A stretch of DNA of 64,000 bases from positions 386,895 to 450,894 of the forward strand of contig NZ_JNZZ01000008.1 of NCBI RefSeq assembly GCF_000717645.1. The letters are read 5' to 3'. Below the pieces are notes generated by a model. The model was not told where the DNA came from, did no database searches, and saw nothing but the letters and a program-made list of their open reading frames with translations. This DNA is from Streptomyces californicus. GTDB lineage: Bacteria > Actinomycetota > Actinomycetes > Streptomycetales > Streptomycetaceae. The position numbers were made by a program, and so were the translations under genes. Positions 44,657-52,955 of the stretch are shown one piece after another; the stretch's first letter is position 1; every line of letters starts with the position of its first letter.

Positions 44657-45340
44657 TCAGATGACGCGCGGGATGACCTCGTTGCGCTTGGTCGACCAGT
44701 TGGTGACGATCGGCTTCTCCACGGTGGGGGCGTCCGGCAGTTCGACCGAGGCCGGGTTCGGGTCGTCCTCGCTGGTGGCGATGATGACGTGCTCGAACTG
44801 CTTGCCGCCGTCGCCGTCGGTGGTCTTCACGTTGATGCCGGCGTACGCCACGGACGAGCCGGAGAGCTTGATGGGGTCCTCGCCGCCCTGGCCGACCGGG
44901 GAGGCCACGCCGTCGGCGGCCGAACCGAAGGAGACACTCGGCGTGTTGACGTCCAGGTAGCAGGTGATGCCGGACTTGGCCTTGGCGGTCAGCAGGTAGT
45001 GGCTGAACGGCTGGGCCTCCCACGTCACCGTGAAGTCCAGGTCGTTGGTGCCGCAGGACTGTCCGTAGCCGCTCTTGTCGCCGGTGCTGGATCCGCCCTT
45101 CGCGCCGGTCGATCCGGCGGCCTTCGTGCCGGACGCCGACGCGCTCTCGCTCTCGGTGGCCGTGTCGTCGGCAGGGGCGTCGCTCTTTCCGCTCGCGGCG
45201 GCGGACGCCGTGGCGGAGGGAGCGGCGGCCCCGTTGTCCGAGGACTCCTCCGGGCCGCAGGCGGTGGTCGCGGCGAGGGTGGTCACGACGGCGGCGGCCA
45301 GGACGAGCCGGGCGGAACGGGTGGTGAGACGCGTACGCAT
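44657..45340 (-). CDS. Secreted lipoprotein, DUF4232-like
   Basis: About 227 residues. A lipoprotein signal (RTRLTTRSARLVLAAAVVTT, then LAATTAC) precedes a Ser/Ala-rich spacer and a C-terminal domain with Cys residues (YGQSCGTNDLDFTVTWEAQP, GITCYLDVNTP), KLSGSSVAYAGI and an immunoglobulin-like beta pattern, as in DUF4232. GGAG stands six bases before the ATG at 45340 and three before another at 45343. It should be exported and lipid-anchored; the role is unknown. Confidence 0.78.
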   Translation of the reverse strand: MRTRLTTRSARLVLAAAVVTTLAATTACGPEESSDNGAAAPSATASAAASGKSDAPADDTATESESASASGTKAAGSTGAKGGSSTGDKSGYGQSCGTNDLDFTVTWEAQPFSHYLLTAKAKSGITCYLDVNTPSVSFGSAADGVASPVGQGGEDPIKLSGSSVAYAGINVKTTDGDGGKQFEHVIIATSEDDPNPASVELPDAPTVEKPIVTNWSTKRNEVIPRVI

Positions 45341-45682
45341 CATGATCTCCAACGGGCTGTCGTGTGCGGTGCTCCTTCTGACACCACCGACGTTAGGGCC
45401 CGGTCGATCTTCAAACGATTGCGTGAATGTCCAGGTTCTGTCTCAGCGAATCCGTTCCATGGAATGCCATTTTTATTGCGCCAAGTTCCGGATTTCGGGG
45501 CTTGTTCCTTGTGTTTCAGCGGAGTTGAGCGCCGAAGAGGTTGCGCCGCATCCGCCATTTTCGCTTTATCGTTTCCGTTCGTACACACCGTGCACATCCG
45601 GGTCGCCGAATAGTCGGGCGAACCTCGGTTCCGCTTCTCCCTTTCCTGGGGCCCCGAAGGATGTCCGGGGCCCCGAAGGGGG
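45341..45682. other. AT-richer intergenic region upstream of the lipoprotein gene
   Basis: About 340 nt. The 45410-45600 part is clearly less GC-rich than its surroundings (ATGCCATTTTTATTGCGCCA and TTTTCGCTTTATCGTTTCCG), as expected for a promoter region on the minus strand. No gene is supported. Confidence 0.5.
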
Positions 45683-46369
45683 TCAGCCTGCTCCGTTCCC
45701 GGCGCCGGACCGGTCGCCGCGGCCCCATTCGTGCGCGGCCACCACCAGGCACACCGCCACCAGGACCACGTTCTTCACGACGTACTGGCCCTCCATCGTC
45801 GGAGCGGGCGATAGCGGTTGCCACATGGCGTCGGGCAGCAGGAGCAGCGTCGAGAACACGCCGCCCATGTGGAGGAAGAACGCGACGAGCGCCGGGCGCA
45901 GCAAGCGGCGGCCGACGATCAGCCCGATGCCGATGGCCGTCTCCAGCGCCGCGAGCGAGAGCAGCAGCACCGTCTCCGGGACCATGCCCAGCGTCATCTT
46001 CGTGGCGGCGTCCACGGCCAACTGCTCCGCCGGGCTCGCCGAGGGGAACAGTTTCAGGACACCGAAGCCGAAGAAGACGATGCCCACCGTCACCCTCAGC
46101 AGGGCGTGGGAGTGGGCGTTGATGTAGGCCGCCAGGCGGTTGAGTGCCTGTGCGCCGGCCGTCATCGCCGTCGCCGTCGTCGGTGCTGCGGCGGCCGCGC
46201 GCTCGGGGGCGGGGGCAGGGGCGGGGGGAACGGAGGCGACGGTGGAGTCGGGACCGGATCCGGATCCGGATACGGGTGTGGACGCGGGTGTGGCTATGGA
46301 GAGGTGGGGCCGGGCGTGGGGCATCGCGCCGGGCGGGGGCAGGCTCGGCTCTGCTGTGTAGCTCCTCAT
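45683..46369 (-). CDS. DoxX-like membrane protein
   Basis: About 228 residues. An N-terminal Pro/Ala-rich tail of about 85 residues precedes four membrane helices (HALLRVTVGIVFFGFGVLKLF, MVPETVLLLSLAALETAIGI, LLRPALVAFFLHMGGVFSTL, YVVKNVVLVAVCLVVAAHEW), with GVLKLFP near the first as in DoxX proteins. The ATG at 46369 has GGGAG upstream. DoxX proteins are often linked to redox homeostasis; the partner here is unknown. A DasR-like site lies 273 bp upstream. Confidence 0.82.
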   Translation of the reverse strand: MRSYTAEPSLPPPGAMPHARPHLSIATPASTPVSGSGSGPDSTVASVPPAPAPAPERAAAAAPTTATAMTAGAQALNRLAAYINAHSHALLRVTVGIVFFGFGVLKLFPSASPAEQLAVDAATKMTLGMVPETVLLLSLAALETAIGIGLIVGRRLLRPALVAFFLHMGGVFSTLLLLPDAMWQPLSPAPTMEGQYVVKNVVLVAVCLVVAAHEWGRGDRSGAGNGAG

Positions 46370-46641
46370 GTGCGATCTCCCGCTGGGTCCGTGGGGGTGG
46401 GAAGAAACGTGCATGGTCGGGGTCCGCGCAGGTCCGCGGGATGGTGGTGGAACACGTGGTGCGTGTGCGTGTGCGGTGATGCGGCGGGGCGGTGCGGGGA
46501 AGCGTCGGCTGTGCCGCCTTGGTGCACGGAGTACGGAGTACGGGGTACGGGGCGTCCGCGCGGGGTGGGCGCGGCAGCCGGGTGACATGGACGAGGCAGG
46601 GGCGGCCGGGGTACACCGCCGCCCACCTGCCTCTCACTGCT
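46370..46641. other. Non-coding region upstream of the DoxX gene
   Basis: Non-coding DNA continues with short interruptions by listed sites up to about 47346, nearly 1 kb. Long frames exist on both strands, but all read as Arg/Gly/Pro-rich noise without family similarity or ribosome sites. Confidence 0.45.
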
Positions 46642-46653
46642 TGGTCTAGACCA
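46642..46653. promoter_or_regulatory. DasR-responsive-element-like palindrome
   Basis: Perfect 12-bp palindrome TGGTCTAGACCA, which equals the core of the DasR operator consensus (ACTGGTCTAGACCACT). The flanks are CT and TA rather than AC and CT. DasR is the GntR-type regulator of N-acetylglucosamine metabolism in streptomycetes. The nearest start codon is that of the DoxX gene, 273 bp away. Confidence 0.6.
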
Positions 46654-46750
46654 TACGGACGGGGGTCCGGAGGTCAAGAGGTGAGGGGACGGGCCTCCGT
46701 GCCGGTGGGTGTGATCACGCCAAGTTGCATCGGTGGCAGTGGAGTTGCCG

Positions 46751-46762
46751 GGCAAGCGCTTG
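46751..46762. promoter_or_regulatory. LacI-type palindrome in non-coding DNA
   Basis: Perfect 12-bp palindrome GCAAGCGCTTGC with the central CG typical of LacI-family operators. It lies about 100 bp from the DasR-like site, with no sugar gene next to it. Confidence 0.45.
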
Positions 46763-47202
46763 CGTCTCGCGGCGGTGGATTCCTCGACGGGATGCGGGGG
46801 CGGGCCGGCGTCCTCGTCACCGGGGGCGGGCCCGCACCGGAGTGCCCCGCCGCTGACCAGCCCTGTTTCCCCCGGCCGTACGGCCGTCGCCCTCCGCGCC
46901 CCGTCTCCGCCCGCCGTCCCTCGGCGGCCTCTTCCGGCCACACGAGCGGTCCGCCGCCCGCCCCGTCCGCCTCTTCCCGACGCGCCGGGGTGCGGCAGGG
47001 TTTCAGACGGCCGAAAGCCGCCCGGTCCATTCCGGGAGGAAACGCACAACGCCCGTACCGTACGCCCGCCGGAGAAGCCGGAGGAGCCGGAGGAACCGGC
47101 GGGCCTGCCGTCGGGCGGCGAGGGCGGGCCGCGAGGGCAGATACGAGTTCGGGCACAGGGTTACGGCCACGGGCTACCGGTACTGGCTCGGGCAGGGCCG
47201 GG

Positions 47203-47310
47203 CCGGGCGCGGGGCTACGGGCCTATCGGTACTGGCGCGGGCCGGGCGCGGGGCTACGGGCCTACCGGTACTGGCGCGGGCCGGGCGCGAGGCTACAGGT
47301 ACGGGCTCGG
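47203..47310. repeat. 39-bp tandem repeat
   Basis: Two nearly identical 39-bp units (47203-47241 and 47242-47280) and a diverged partial third (47281-47310). Each contains GGGGCTACGGGCCTACCGG and GTACTGGCGCGGG. A still more diverged copy seems to precede them from about 47165. Confidence 0.75.
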
Positions 47311-47346
47311 ACCGGACGCGGGCACGGCGCGCCACCGTTCACGCGA

Positions 47347-47381
47347 GAGGGCCCGGGACGCGCGACGCGTCCCGGGCCCTC
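47347..47381. terminator. Perfect hairpin downstream of the beta-glucosidase gene
   Basis: A 16-bp perfect stem (GAGGGCCCGGGACGCG / CGCGTCCCGGGCCCTC) with a 3-nt loop, 86 nt beyond the minus-strand stop at 47468. Confidence 0.75.
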
Positions 47382-47467
47382 CACGGAACCCCCCGGTTCC
47401 AGGCCGCCGGCCCTTCGGGGCGACACCCCCCGGTGATCGCCCCTCCGTACCGCCGGCCTCCGCGCCG

Positions 47468-48892
47468 TCAGCCCTCCAGGCCGCCGCGCGCGATCACATC
47501 GGCGTACCAGCGTGCGCTGTCCTTCGCCGTGCGCCGCTGGGACGCGAAGTCCACGTGCACGATGCCGAACCGCTTGCCGTAGCCGTACGCCCACTCGAAG
47601 TTGTCCAGCAGCGACCACAGGAAGTACCCGCGTACGTCCACGCCGTCCGCGATCGCCCGGTGCACCGCCGTCAGGTGCGCGTCGAGGTACGCCACCCGCT
47701 CCGGGTCGTGCACGTTGCCCTCCGGGTCCGCGTAGTCGTCGTACGCCGCCCCGTTCTCGGTCACCAGCACCGGCAGCGTCGGGAACTCGTCGCGCAGCCG
47801 GGTCAGCAGCTCGTACAGCCCGTTCGCGTCCACCGGCCAGTCCATCGCCGTGCGCGGGCCCGCCGCCGGGGTGAACGCCACGTGCCGCTCCGCGCCCGCC
47901 CACGGCGACGGCGACTCCGACGTACCCGCCGACACCACGCTCGGCGAGTAGTAGTTGATGCCCAGCGAGTCGATCGGCGTCGAGGTCACCTCCAGGTCGC
48001 CGTCCTTCACGAACGACCAGTCCGTCACCGACGCCGTGTCCGCCACCAGGTCCTGCGGCAGCCGCCCGTGGAAGACCGGGTCGAGGAAGATCCGGTTCGC
48101 CACCGCGTCGATCCGGCGCACCGCGTCCCGGTCCGCCTCGGTGTCCGTCAGCGGGCGCAGGGCGTGCAGGTTCAGGGTGAGGGAGATCTCCGCCGTCTCC
48201 GGGAGGCGGTCACGCAGGACCCGTACGCCCGCGCCGTGGGCCAGGTTCAGGTGGTGGGCGGCGCGCAGGGCCGCCAGGTCGTCGGTGCGGCCCGGGGCGT
48301 GGACCCCGTTCCCGTACCCGAGGAACGCCGCGCACCACGGTTCGTTCAGCGTCGTCCACGTCGGGATCCGGTCGCCCAGCGCCCCGGCCACCAGGCCCGC
48401 GTACTCGGCGAAGCGGTGCGCGGTGTCCCGCTCCGGCCAGCCGCCCGCGTCCTCCAACTCCTGCGGCAGGTCCCAGTGGTAGAGCGTCGCTACCGGCTTG
48501 ATGCCGGCCTCCAGCAACTCGTCCACCAGGCGGCGGTAGAAGTCCAGGCCGCGCTCGACCGCCGGACCCCGGCCGGTCGGCTGCACCCGGGGCCAGGAGA
48601 CGGAGAACCGGTAGTCCGTGACACCCAGTTCCTTCATCAGGCGGACGTCCTCGGGCATCCGGTGCAGGTGGTCGGCGGCGATGTCGCCGGTGTCCCCGTT
48701 GCGCACCTTGCCGGGCGTCCGGCTGAACGTGTCCCAGATCGACGGCGTACGGCCGCCCTCGGCCGCCCCGCCCTCGATCTGGTACGCGGCGGTGGCGGTG
48801 CCCCACCGGAACCCGGTCGGGAAGCGGAGCACCGTACCGGTCTCCGGAAGGGCGCCCGTGGCGGTCGCCGGGCGGGAATCGACAGCGGTCAT
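47468..48892 (-). CDS. Beta-glucosidase, glycoside hydrolase family 1
   Basis: A 474-residue GH1 enzyme. N-terminal pattern [21 protein letters not shown]; catalytic acid/base in [17 protein letters not shown]; nucleophile in [13 protein letters not shown]; and [24 protein letters not shown] near the end. It has no signal peptide, so it acts in the cytoplasm on imported beta-glucosides. It is the last gene of the transporter operon (211 nt after the second permease), as bglC is in ceb-type loci. With GH81 at the other end, the likely substrate is laminari-oligosaccharide, although cellobiose is possible. Confidence 0.95.
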   Translation of the reverse strand: MTAVDSRPATATGALPETGTVLRFPTGFRWGTATAAYQIEGGAAEGGRTPSIWDTFSRTPGKVRNGDTGDIAADHLHRMPEDVRLMKELGVTDYRFSVSWPRVQPTGRGPAVERGLDFYRRLVDELLEAGIKPVATLYHWDLPQELEDAGGWPERDTAHRFAEYAGLVAGALGDRIPTWTTLNEPWCAAFLGYGNGVHAPGRTDDLAALRAAHHLNLAHGAGVRVLRDRLPETAEISLTLNLHALRPLTDTEADRDAVRRIDAVANRIFLDPVFHGRLPQDLVADTASVTDWSFVKDGDLEVTSTPIDSLGINYYSPSVVSAGTSESPSPWAGAERHVAFTPAAGPRTAMDWPVDANGLYELLTRLRDEFPTLPVLVTENGAAYDDYADPEGNVHDPERVAYLDAHLTAVHRAIADGVDVRGYFLWSLLDNFEWAYGYGKRFGIVHVDFASQRRTAKDSARWYADVIARGGLEG

Positions 48893-49103
48893 GAGACGGA
48901 CACTCCAGAGTGAGGGGAGGAGGGATGACGAGGAGAGGGCCTGGGCCTGGGCCCGGGCTGGTCGGTCAGGTCCAGGCGGGAGGCGGGAGCGGACATCAGC
49001 GGGCGGAGGCGGGGATCAGCGGGCTGAGGCGGGAGGCCGGGGCCTTGGGCAGGACGCGGGGCCGGCGGGGTGCGCGGGGGCGGGCAGGAGCGCGCCCCCG
49101 GGG

Positions 49104-50018
49104 TCAGCCCTTCACCGCGCCCTGCATGATCCCGCCGACGATCTGCCGCCCCAGCAGGCCGAACACCAGCAGCACCGGCAGTGTGCCCAGCAGCGTGCCG
49201 GCCATGATCACCGACTGGTCGTTGACGTACCCGCCGCCGAGCTGCCGCAGCGCCACCTGCACCGTCGGCTCCTGCGAGGACAGCGCGATGATCGGCCAGA
49301 AGAAGTCGTTCCACGCCGTCATGAACGTGAGCATCCCGAGCACCGCCATGCCCGGCCGCGCGATCGGGATCACGATCGACCAGAAGATGCGGGCCGTCGA
49401 CGCGCCGTCCACCCGGGCCGCCTCGATCAGCTCGTCCGGCAGCGACTGCACCAGGTACTGGCGCATGAAGAACACCCCGAACGCCGAGACCAGACCCGGC
49501 AGGATCACCGCCTGGAGCTGGTTCACCCACTGGAGTTCGGCGATCAGCATGAAGAGGGGGATCACGCCGAGCTGCGGCGGAATCATCATGGTCCCGATCG
49601 TCAGCGTCAGCAGGGCGTTGCGGCCCTTGAACCTCAGCTTGGCGAAGGCGAATCCGGCCAGCGTGCAGCAGAGCACCGTGCCGAGCGTGATCGATCCCGA
49701 CACGATCAGCGAGTTCAGCAGCGCCTTGCCGATGTCCGCCTCTTCGAGGACCTGCTCGAAGTTCTTCATCAGGTTCGGGCCCGGCAGCAGGCTCGGCGGG
49801 ATCCGCGCCATGTCGGCGTTGGACCGGCTGGCCGTGACGATCGTCCAGTAGAACGGGAACGCGGAGACCAGCAGCGCCAGGCCGAGGATGACGTAGGAGA
49901 GCCAGCCGGCCTTCATCGTGCGGCCCGCGCCTCCGCGACGGGGGCGCCTGCCGGGCGGCGGGCTCTGCGGCGGGTCGCCCTTCTCGGGGGCGGTCGGCGG
50001 TGCGGCGAGCGCGGTCAT
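49104..50018 (-). CDS. Sugar ABC transporter permease, MalG/CebG type
   Basis: A 304-residue permease with a Pro-rich N-terminal tail and six helices. The EAA loop is ELIEAARVDGASTARIFWSIVIPIARPG, which contacts the ATPase. The C-terminus GGIMQGAVKG is usual for the family. It overlaps the upstream permease gene by ATGA. No ATPase gene is present; in streptomycetes a shared MsiK ATPase encoded elsewhere serves such importers. Confidence 0.93.
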   Translation of the reverse strand: MTALAAPPTAPEKGDPPQSPPPGRRPRRGGAGRTMKAGWLSYVILGLALLVSAFPFYWTIVTASRSNADMARIPPSLLPGPNLMKNFEQVLEEADIGKALLNSLIVSGSITLGTVLCCTLAGFAFAKLRFKGRNALLTLTIGTMMIPPQLGVIPLFMLIAELQWVNQLQAVILPGLVSAFGVFFMRQYLVQSLPDELIEAARVDGASTARIFWSIVIPIARPGMAVLGMLTFMTAWNDFFWPIIALSSQEPTVQVALRQLGGGYVNDQSVIMAGTLLGTLPVLLVFGLLGRQIVGGIMQGAVKG

Positions 50019-50995
50019 CGGCCGGCCTCCTTGCGTGCGCGGCGGCGCACGAGCAGGGCGTTGACCCCGACGAGCACCACGATCAGGACGAACATCACCC
50101 AGGCGATGGCCGCGGCCCGGCCCAGGTGGAAGAAGCCCCAGCCCTGTTCGTACATGTACAGGCCGAGGGTCTGGTACTGGTGCGAGATCCCGCCCGAGAT
50201 CGACCCCTCGAACAGCAGCGGCTCACCGAAGAGCTGGGTCGCGCCGATGGTCGAGATGATCACCGTGAAGACGATCGTGGGGCGCAGGCCGGGCAGCGTC
50301 ACATGGATGAACTGCCGCCACCGCGACGCCCCGTCCATCTCCGCGGCCTCGTACAGCTCGTGCGGGATCGACTGCATGCCCGCCAGGTAGATCAGCGCGT
50401 TGTAGCCGGTCCAGCGCCAGACGACGATCGACGACACCGCGATCTGCGAGGCCACCGTGCCGGTCTGCCAGTCCACCGGGTCGAACCCGACCAGCCCGAG
50501 CACGTAGTTGATCAGCCCGAAGTCCTTGCCGAAGAGCTGCGCGAAGACCAGCGTGGCGGCGGCGACAGAGGTCGCGTACGGGAGCAGGATCGCGGTCCGG
50601 ATGAAGGTGCGCCCGCGCAGCTTGTAGTTGAGCAGGTGCGCCAGGCCCAGCGCCATCGCAAGCTGCGGGACCGTGGACAGGACGCCGATGGTGAACGTGT
50701 TGCGCAGCGAGGTCCAGAAGAACTCGTCGGTGAACAGCGCCGTGTAGTTGGCGATCCCCCGCCACTCCATGTCGCCGCTCGTCTGGAGTTCGACCCGGTA
50801 GAGGGAGACGAACGCGGTGTAGAGGAGCGGGAAGAGGCCGAAGGCCAGGAAGAGCGTGAAGAACGGGGCGATGTAGGCGTACGGGGACGCCTTGCGCCAG
50901 GTGCGCCGGAGCGCGGCGGCCCGGCCGTCGTCGGGGCCGGGCCCGGTGCCGGCGGGGCTGCTGGGCCCGGCCTTCGCGGTGGCGGTGAGGGACAC
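50015..50995 (-). CDS. Sugar ABC transporter permease, MalF/CebF type
   Basis: A 326-residue permease with six helices (PYAYIAPFFTLFLAFGLFPL at the start) and the EAA loop ELYEAAEMDGASRWRQFIHVTLPGLRP. It forms the membrane channel together with the next gene. It is separated from the binding-protein gene by 400 nt of palindrome-containing DNA, so its expression level probably differs from that of the binding protein. Confidence 0.93.
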   Translation of the reverse strand: MSLTATAKAGPSSPAGTGPGPDDGRAAALRRTWRKASPYAYIAPFFTLFLAFGLFPLLYTAFVSLYRVELQTSGDMEWRGIANYTALFTDEFFWTSLRNTFTIGVLSTVPQLAMALGLAHLLNYKLRGRTFIRTAILLPYATSVAAATLVFAQLFGKDFGLINYVLGLVGFDPVDWQTGTVASQIAVSSIVVWRWTGYNALIYLAGMQSIPHELYEAAEMDGASRWRQFIHVTLPGLRPTIVFTVIISTIGATQLFGEPLLFEGSISGGISHQYQTLGLYMYEQGWGFFHLGRAAAIAWVMFVLIVVLVGVNALLVRRRARKEAGR

Positions 50996-51396
50996 GGTAC
51001 GGCCCTTCGGGGTCGGGGAGGAGCGGGGGAGACGTGGGGTCAGGGGGAGGCGCGGCGCGGGCGCCGCGGCGGAACGGGCCGTTCCGTGGCTGCTGGGGAA
51101 CGGGCCGTTCGGCGGCCGACGGGGAGCGGGCGGCTCCGCTGTCGGCGGGGGCCGGTGCGCCGTGTGGCCCGCACGGGTGCGTGGTCCGTACGGCTGCGCG
51201 GCTCATACGGTCACGTAGCCCGTACGCGGCAGTGGAACGGCCCGTTCCGCGGTCGGCGGGGCCGGTCCGCCGCACGGCCCGCACGGGCTCACGGCTCGTA
51301 CGGCTGCGTGCCCCGTACGGGGCGGAGACCGGTCCGCCCGCGCGCTGCGGGGGCGGACCGGCCCGGTGGGGAGAAGGGCGGTCGCTCGTGCCGGCG
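50996..51396 (-). repeat. Palindrome-rich spacer between binding-protein and permease genes
   Basis: GGAACGG-N-CCGTTCC occurs at 51071-51085 and 51234-51248, with a shorter copy (GAACGG-N-CCGTTC) at 51098-51110. Variants of GTCCGTACGGC and GCCCGCACGGG also recur. Such hairpins between the first and second genes of importer operons often stabilise the upstream message and reduce read-through. No gene is supported. Confidence 0.6.
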
Positions 51397-52701
51397 TCAG
51401 CCGATCACGTTGTCCACGCCCTTCTTCGCCGTCCCCCACGCCTTCTCCGACGAGACGCCCTTGCGCTCGACCTCGCCCAGACCGTTCGTGATCTGCTGCA
51501 TCACGTTCTGGTCGTGCACGCCCAGCACCTGCACCGGGGACGCCTTGGCCGCGTCACCGAAGATCTGGCCGATCGGCGCGCCCGAGAAGTACTCGTCCGT
51601 CGCGCCGGAGATCTTCTCGATGGCGCCCGTCGAGGACGGGAAGTTGCCCTGCTTCTGGAAGATCTTCGCCTGCTGCTCGGGGGCGGTCAGCCACTCGATG
51701 AGCGCGTACGCCTCCTTCTTGTGCTTGGCCGCGCGCGGGATCGAGAGGTACGAGCCGCCCCAGTTGCCCGCGCCGCCGGGCAGCTTCGCGATGTCCCACT
51801 TGCCCTTGCCCGCGTCACCGGCCTGGCCCTTGACGTAGCCGAGCATCCAGGCGGGGCACGGGATCGTGGCGAACGAACCGGCCGCGAACGCCTGGTTCCA
51901 CTGCGGGGTCCACTGGTCGAGCTTGGCGCTCAGACCCGCCTCGGCCGCCTCGACGGAGGTGTCCCACGCCTTCTTGACCGCCGGGTTCTTGTCGTAGATC
52001 AGCTCGCCGGAGGCGTCGTAGTAACGCTCTTTCTCCTGGCCGATCATGATCCCGTAGAGCGAGGCGACGCTGTCCAGCCAGGCGCTCTTGGCGGGAGCCT
52101 TCTTCTTGTACTCCTTGCCCAGCTCCAGGTAGCCGTCCCACGTGGCCCACTTCTTCGCGAGCTCCTCGCGGTCGGTGGGCAGTCCGGCCTGCTTGAAGAG
52201 GTCGGTGCGGTAGCACATCGCCTCGGGGCCGACGTCCGTGCCGAGGCCGAGGATCTTGCCGTCCTTCGTGGTCGCCGCCGACCACTTCGCCTCGGCGAAC
52301 TCGCCCTTGAGCTTGTCGGCGCCGAACTCCTTCAGGTCCTGGAACTTGTCCGACTGCTGCTGGGTGACCGACGCGATGCGGCCGATCTCCACGCCCTGCA
52401 CGTCCGCCAGACCGCCGCCGCCCGCCAGTCGCGTCTGGAGCGACTTCCAGTAGTCCGCCTCGTCCTGGGTGTCGCTCTGCTTGATCGTGATGTTCGGGTT
52501 GAGCTTCTGGTACTCCTCGTACAGGCCGGCCTCCTTGAAGCCGAAGGACCCGAAGAGGTCGACGTTGAGCGTGACCTTTCCGCCCGCGCTGTCGGTGGAG
52601 TCCGACGAGTCGCCGGACCCACAGGCGGCGAGGAGGGCCCCGGCGAGGACGACCGCGCCGAGGCGGACGCTGGCTCTCTTGGCGGCTCGGGCGATGGGCA
52701 T
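51397..52701 (-). CDS. Sugar-binding lipoprotein of the ABC importer
   Basis: A 434-residue extracellular solute-binding protein (family 1). Signal peptide with lipobox GALLAAC at residues 22-28, then a Ser/Asp-rich spacer, VTLNVDLFGSFGFKEAGLYEE and LADVQGVEIGRI. A typical two-lobe binding protein ends in KAWGTAKKGVDNVIG. I chose the ATG at 52701 because GGGAGG lies just upstream. An operator 38 bp before the start places it under the LacI regulator. The glucan locus suggests beta-1,3- or beta-1,4-gluco-oligosaccharides as ligand. Confidence 0.93.
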   Translation of the reverse strand: MPIARAAKRASVRLGAVVLAGALLAACGSGDSSDSTDSAGGKVTLNVDLFGSFGFKEAGLYEEYQKLNPNITIKQSDTQDEADYWKSLQTRLAGGGGLADVQGVEIGRIASVTQQQSDKFQDLKEFGADKLKGEFAEAKWSAATTKDGKILGLGTDVGPEAMCYRTDLFKQAGLPTDREELAKKWATWDGYLELGKEYKKKAPAKSAWLDSVASLYGIMIGQEKERYYDASGELIYDKNPAVKKAWDTSVEAAEAGLSAKLDQWTPQWNQAFAAGSFATIPCPAWMLGYVKGQAGDAGKGKWDIAKLPGGAGNWGGSYLSIPRAAKHKKEAYALIEWLTAPEQQAKIFQKQGNFPSSTGAIEKISGATDEYFSGAPIGQIFGDAAKASPVQVLGVHDQNVMQQITNGLGEVERKGVSSEKAWGTAKKGVDNVIG

Positions 52702-52738
52702 GGGAAGCCTCCCTTGGCTTCGGGATGAACCGAGCGCA

Positions 52739-52754
52739 TTGAGAGCGCTCTCAA
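52739..52754 (-). promoter_or_regulatory. LacI-family operator of the importer operon
   Basis: Perfect 16-bp palindrome TTGAGAGCGCTCTCAA, 38 bp before the binding-protein start. A possible -35 (TTGACG) lies about 45 bp upstream, so the operator covers the start region of the transcript. It shares its GAGAGCGCTCTC core with the GH81 operator. Confidence 0.85.
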
Positions 52755-52863
52755 AACCTGCGTCTGGAGCGTCCCCCACCGCTCCCGTCCCGTCAAGACT
52801 CGAACGCATAACAGGTTGGTGTTACACCGGAGGCCCGGGCAACTGCCCTGCGTGTGCGTTCTC

Positions 52864-52920
52864 TTGACACTCACGTTTCAGGAGTTTTACGTTCCATGGC
52901 ACTTGAGAGCGCTCTCGAAA
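52864..52920 (+). promoter_or_regulatory. Promoter and overlapping LacI-type operator of the GH81 gene
   Basis: -35 TTGACA (52864-52869) and -10 TACGTT (52888-52893) stand 18 bp apart, predicting transcription from about 52900. The palindrome GAGAGCGCTCTC (52905-52916) follows immediately, so bound repressor would stop initiation. An ATG at 52896 lies upstream of the predicted transcript start and cannot be the true start codon. Confidence 0.75.
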
Positions 52921-52955
52921 CGCGCTCATCGCCCCCCATGATCGAGGTGCTGCTC

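Noticed and set aside
46733..48913. A 726-codon plus-strand frame
   Set aside because: It covers non-coding DNA and then the GH1 gene in antisense; the peptide is Arg/Pro-rich noise without family similarity.
52896..52955. ATG at 52896 as start of the GH81 protein
   Set aside because: The predicted transcript begins at about 52900 and the operator would be inside the coding sequence; the signal peptide fits a start at 52938-52956.
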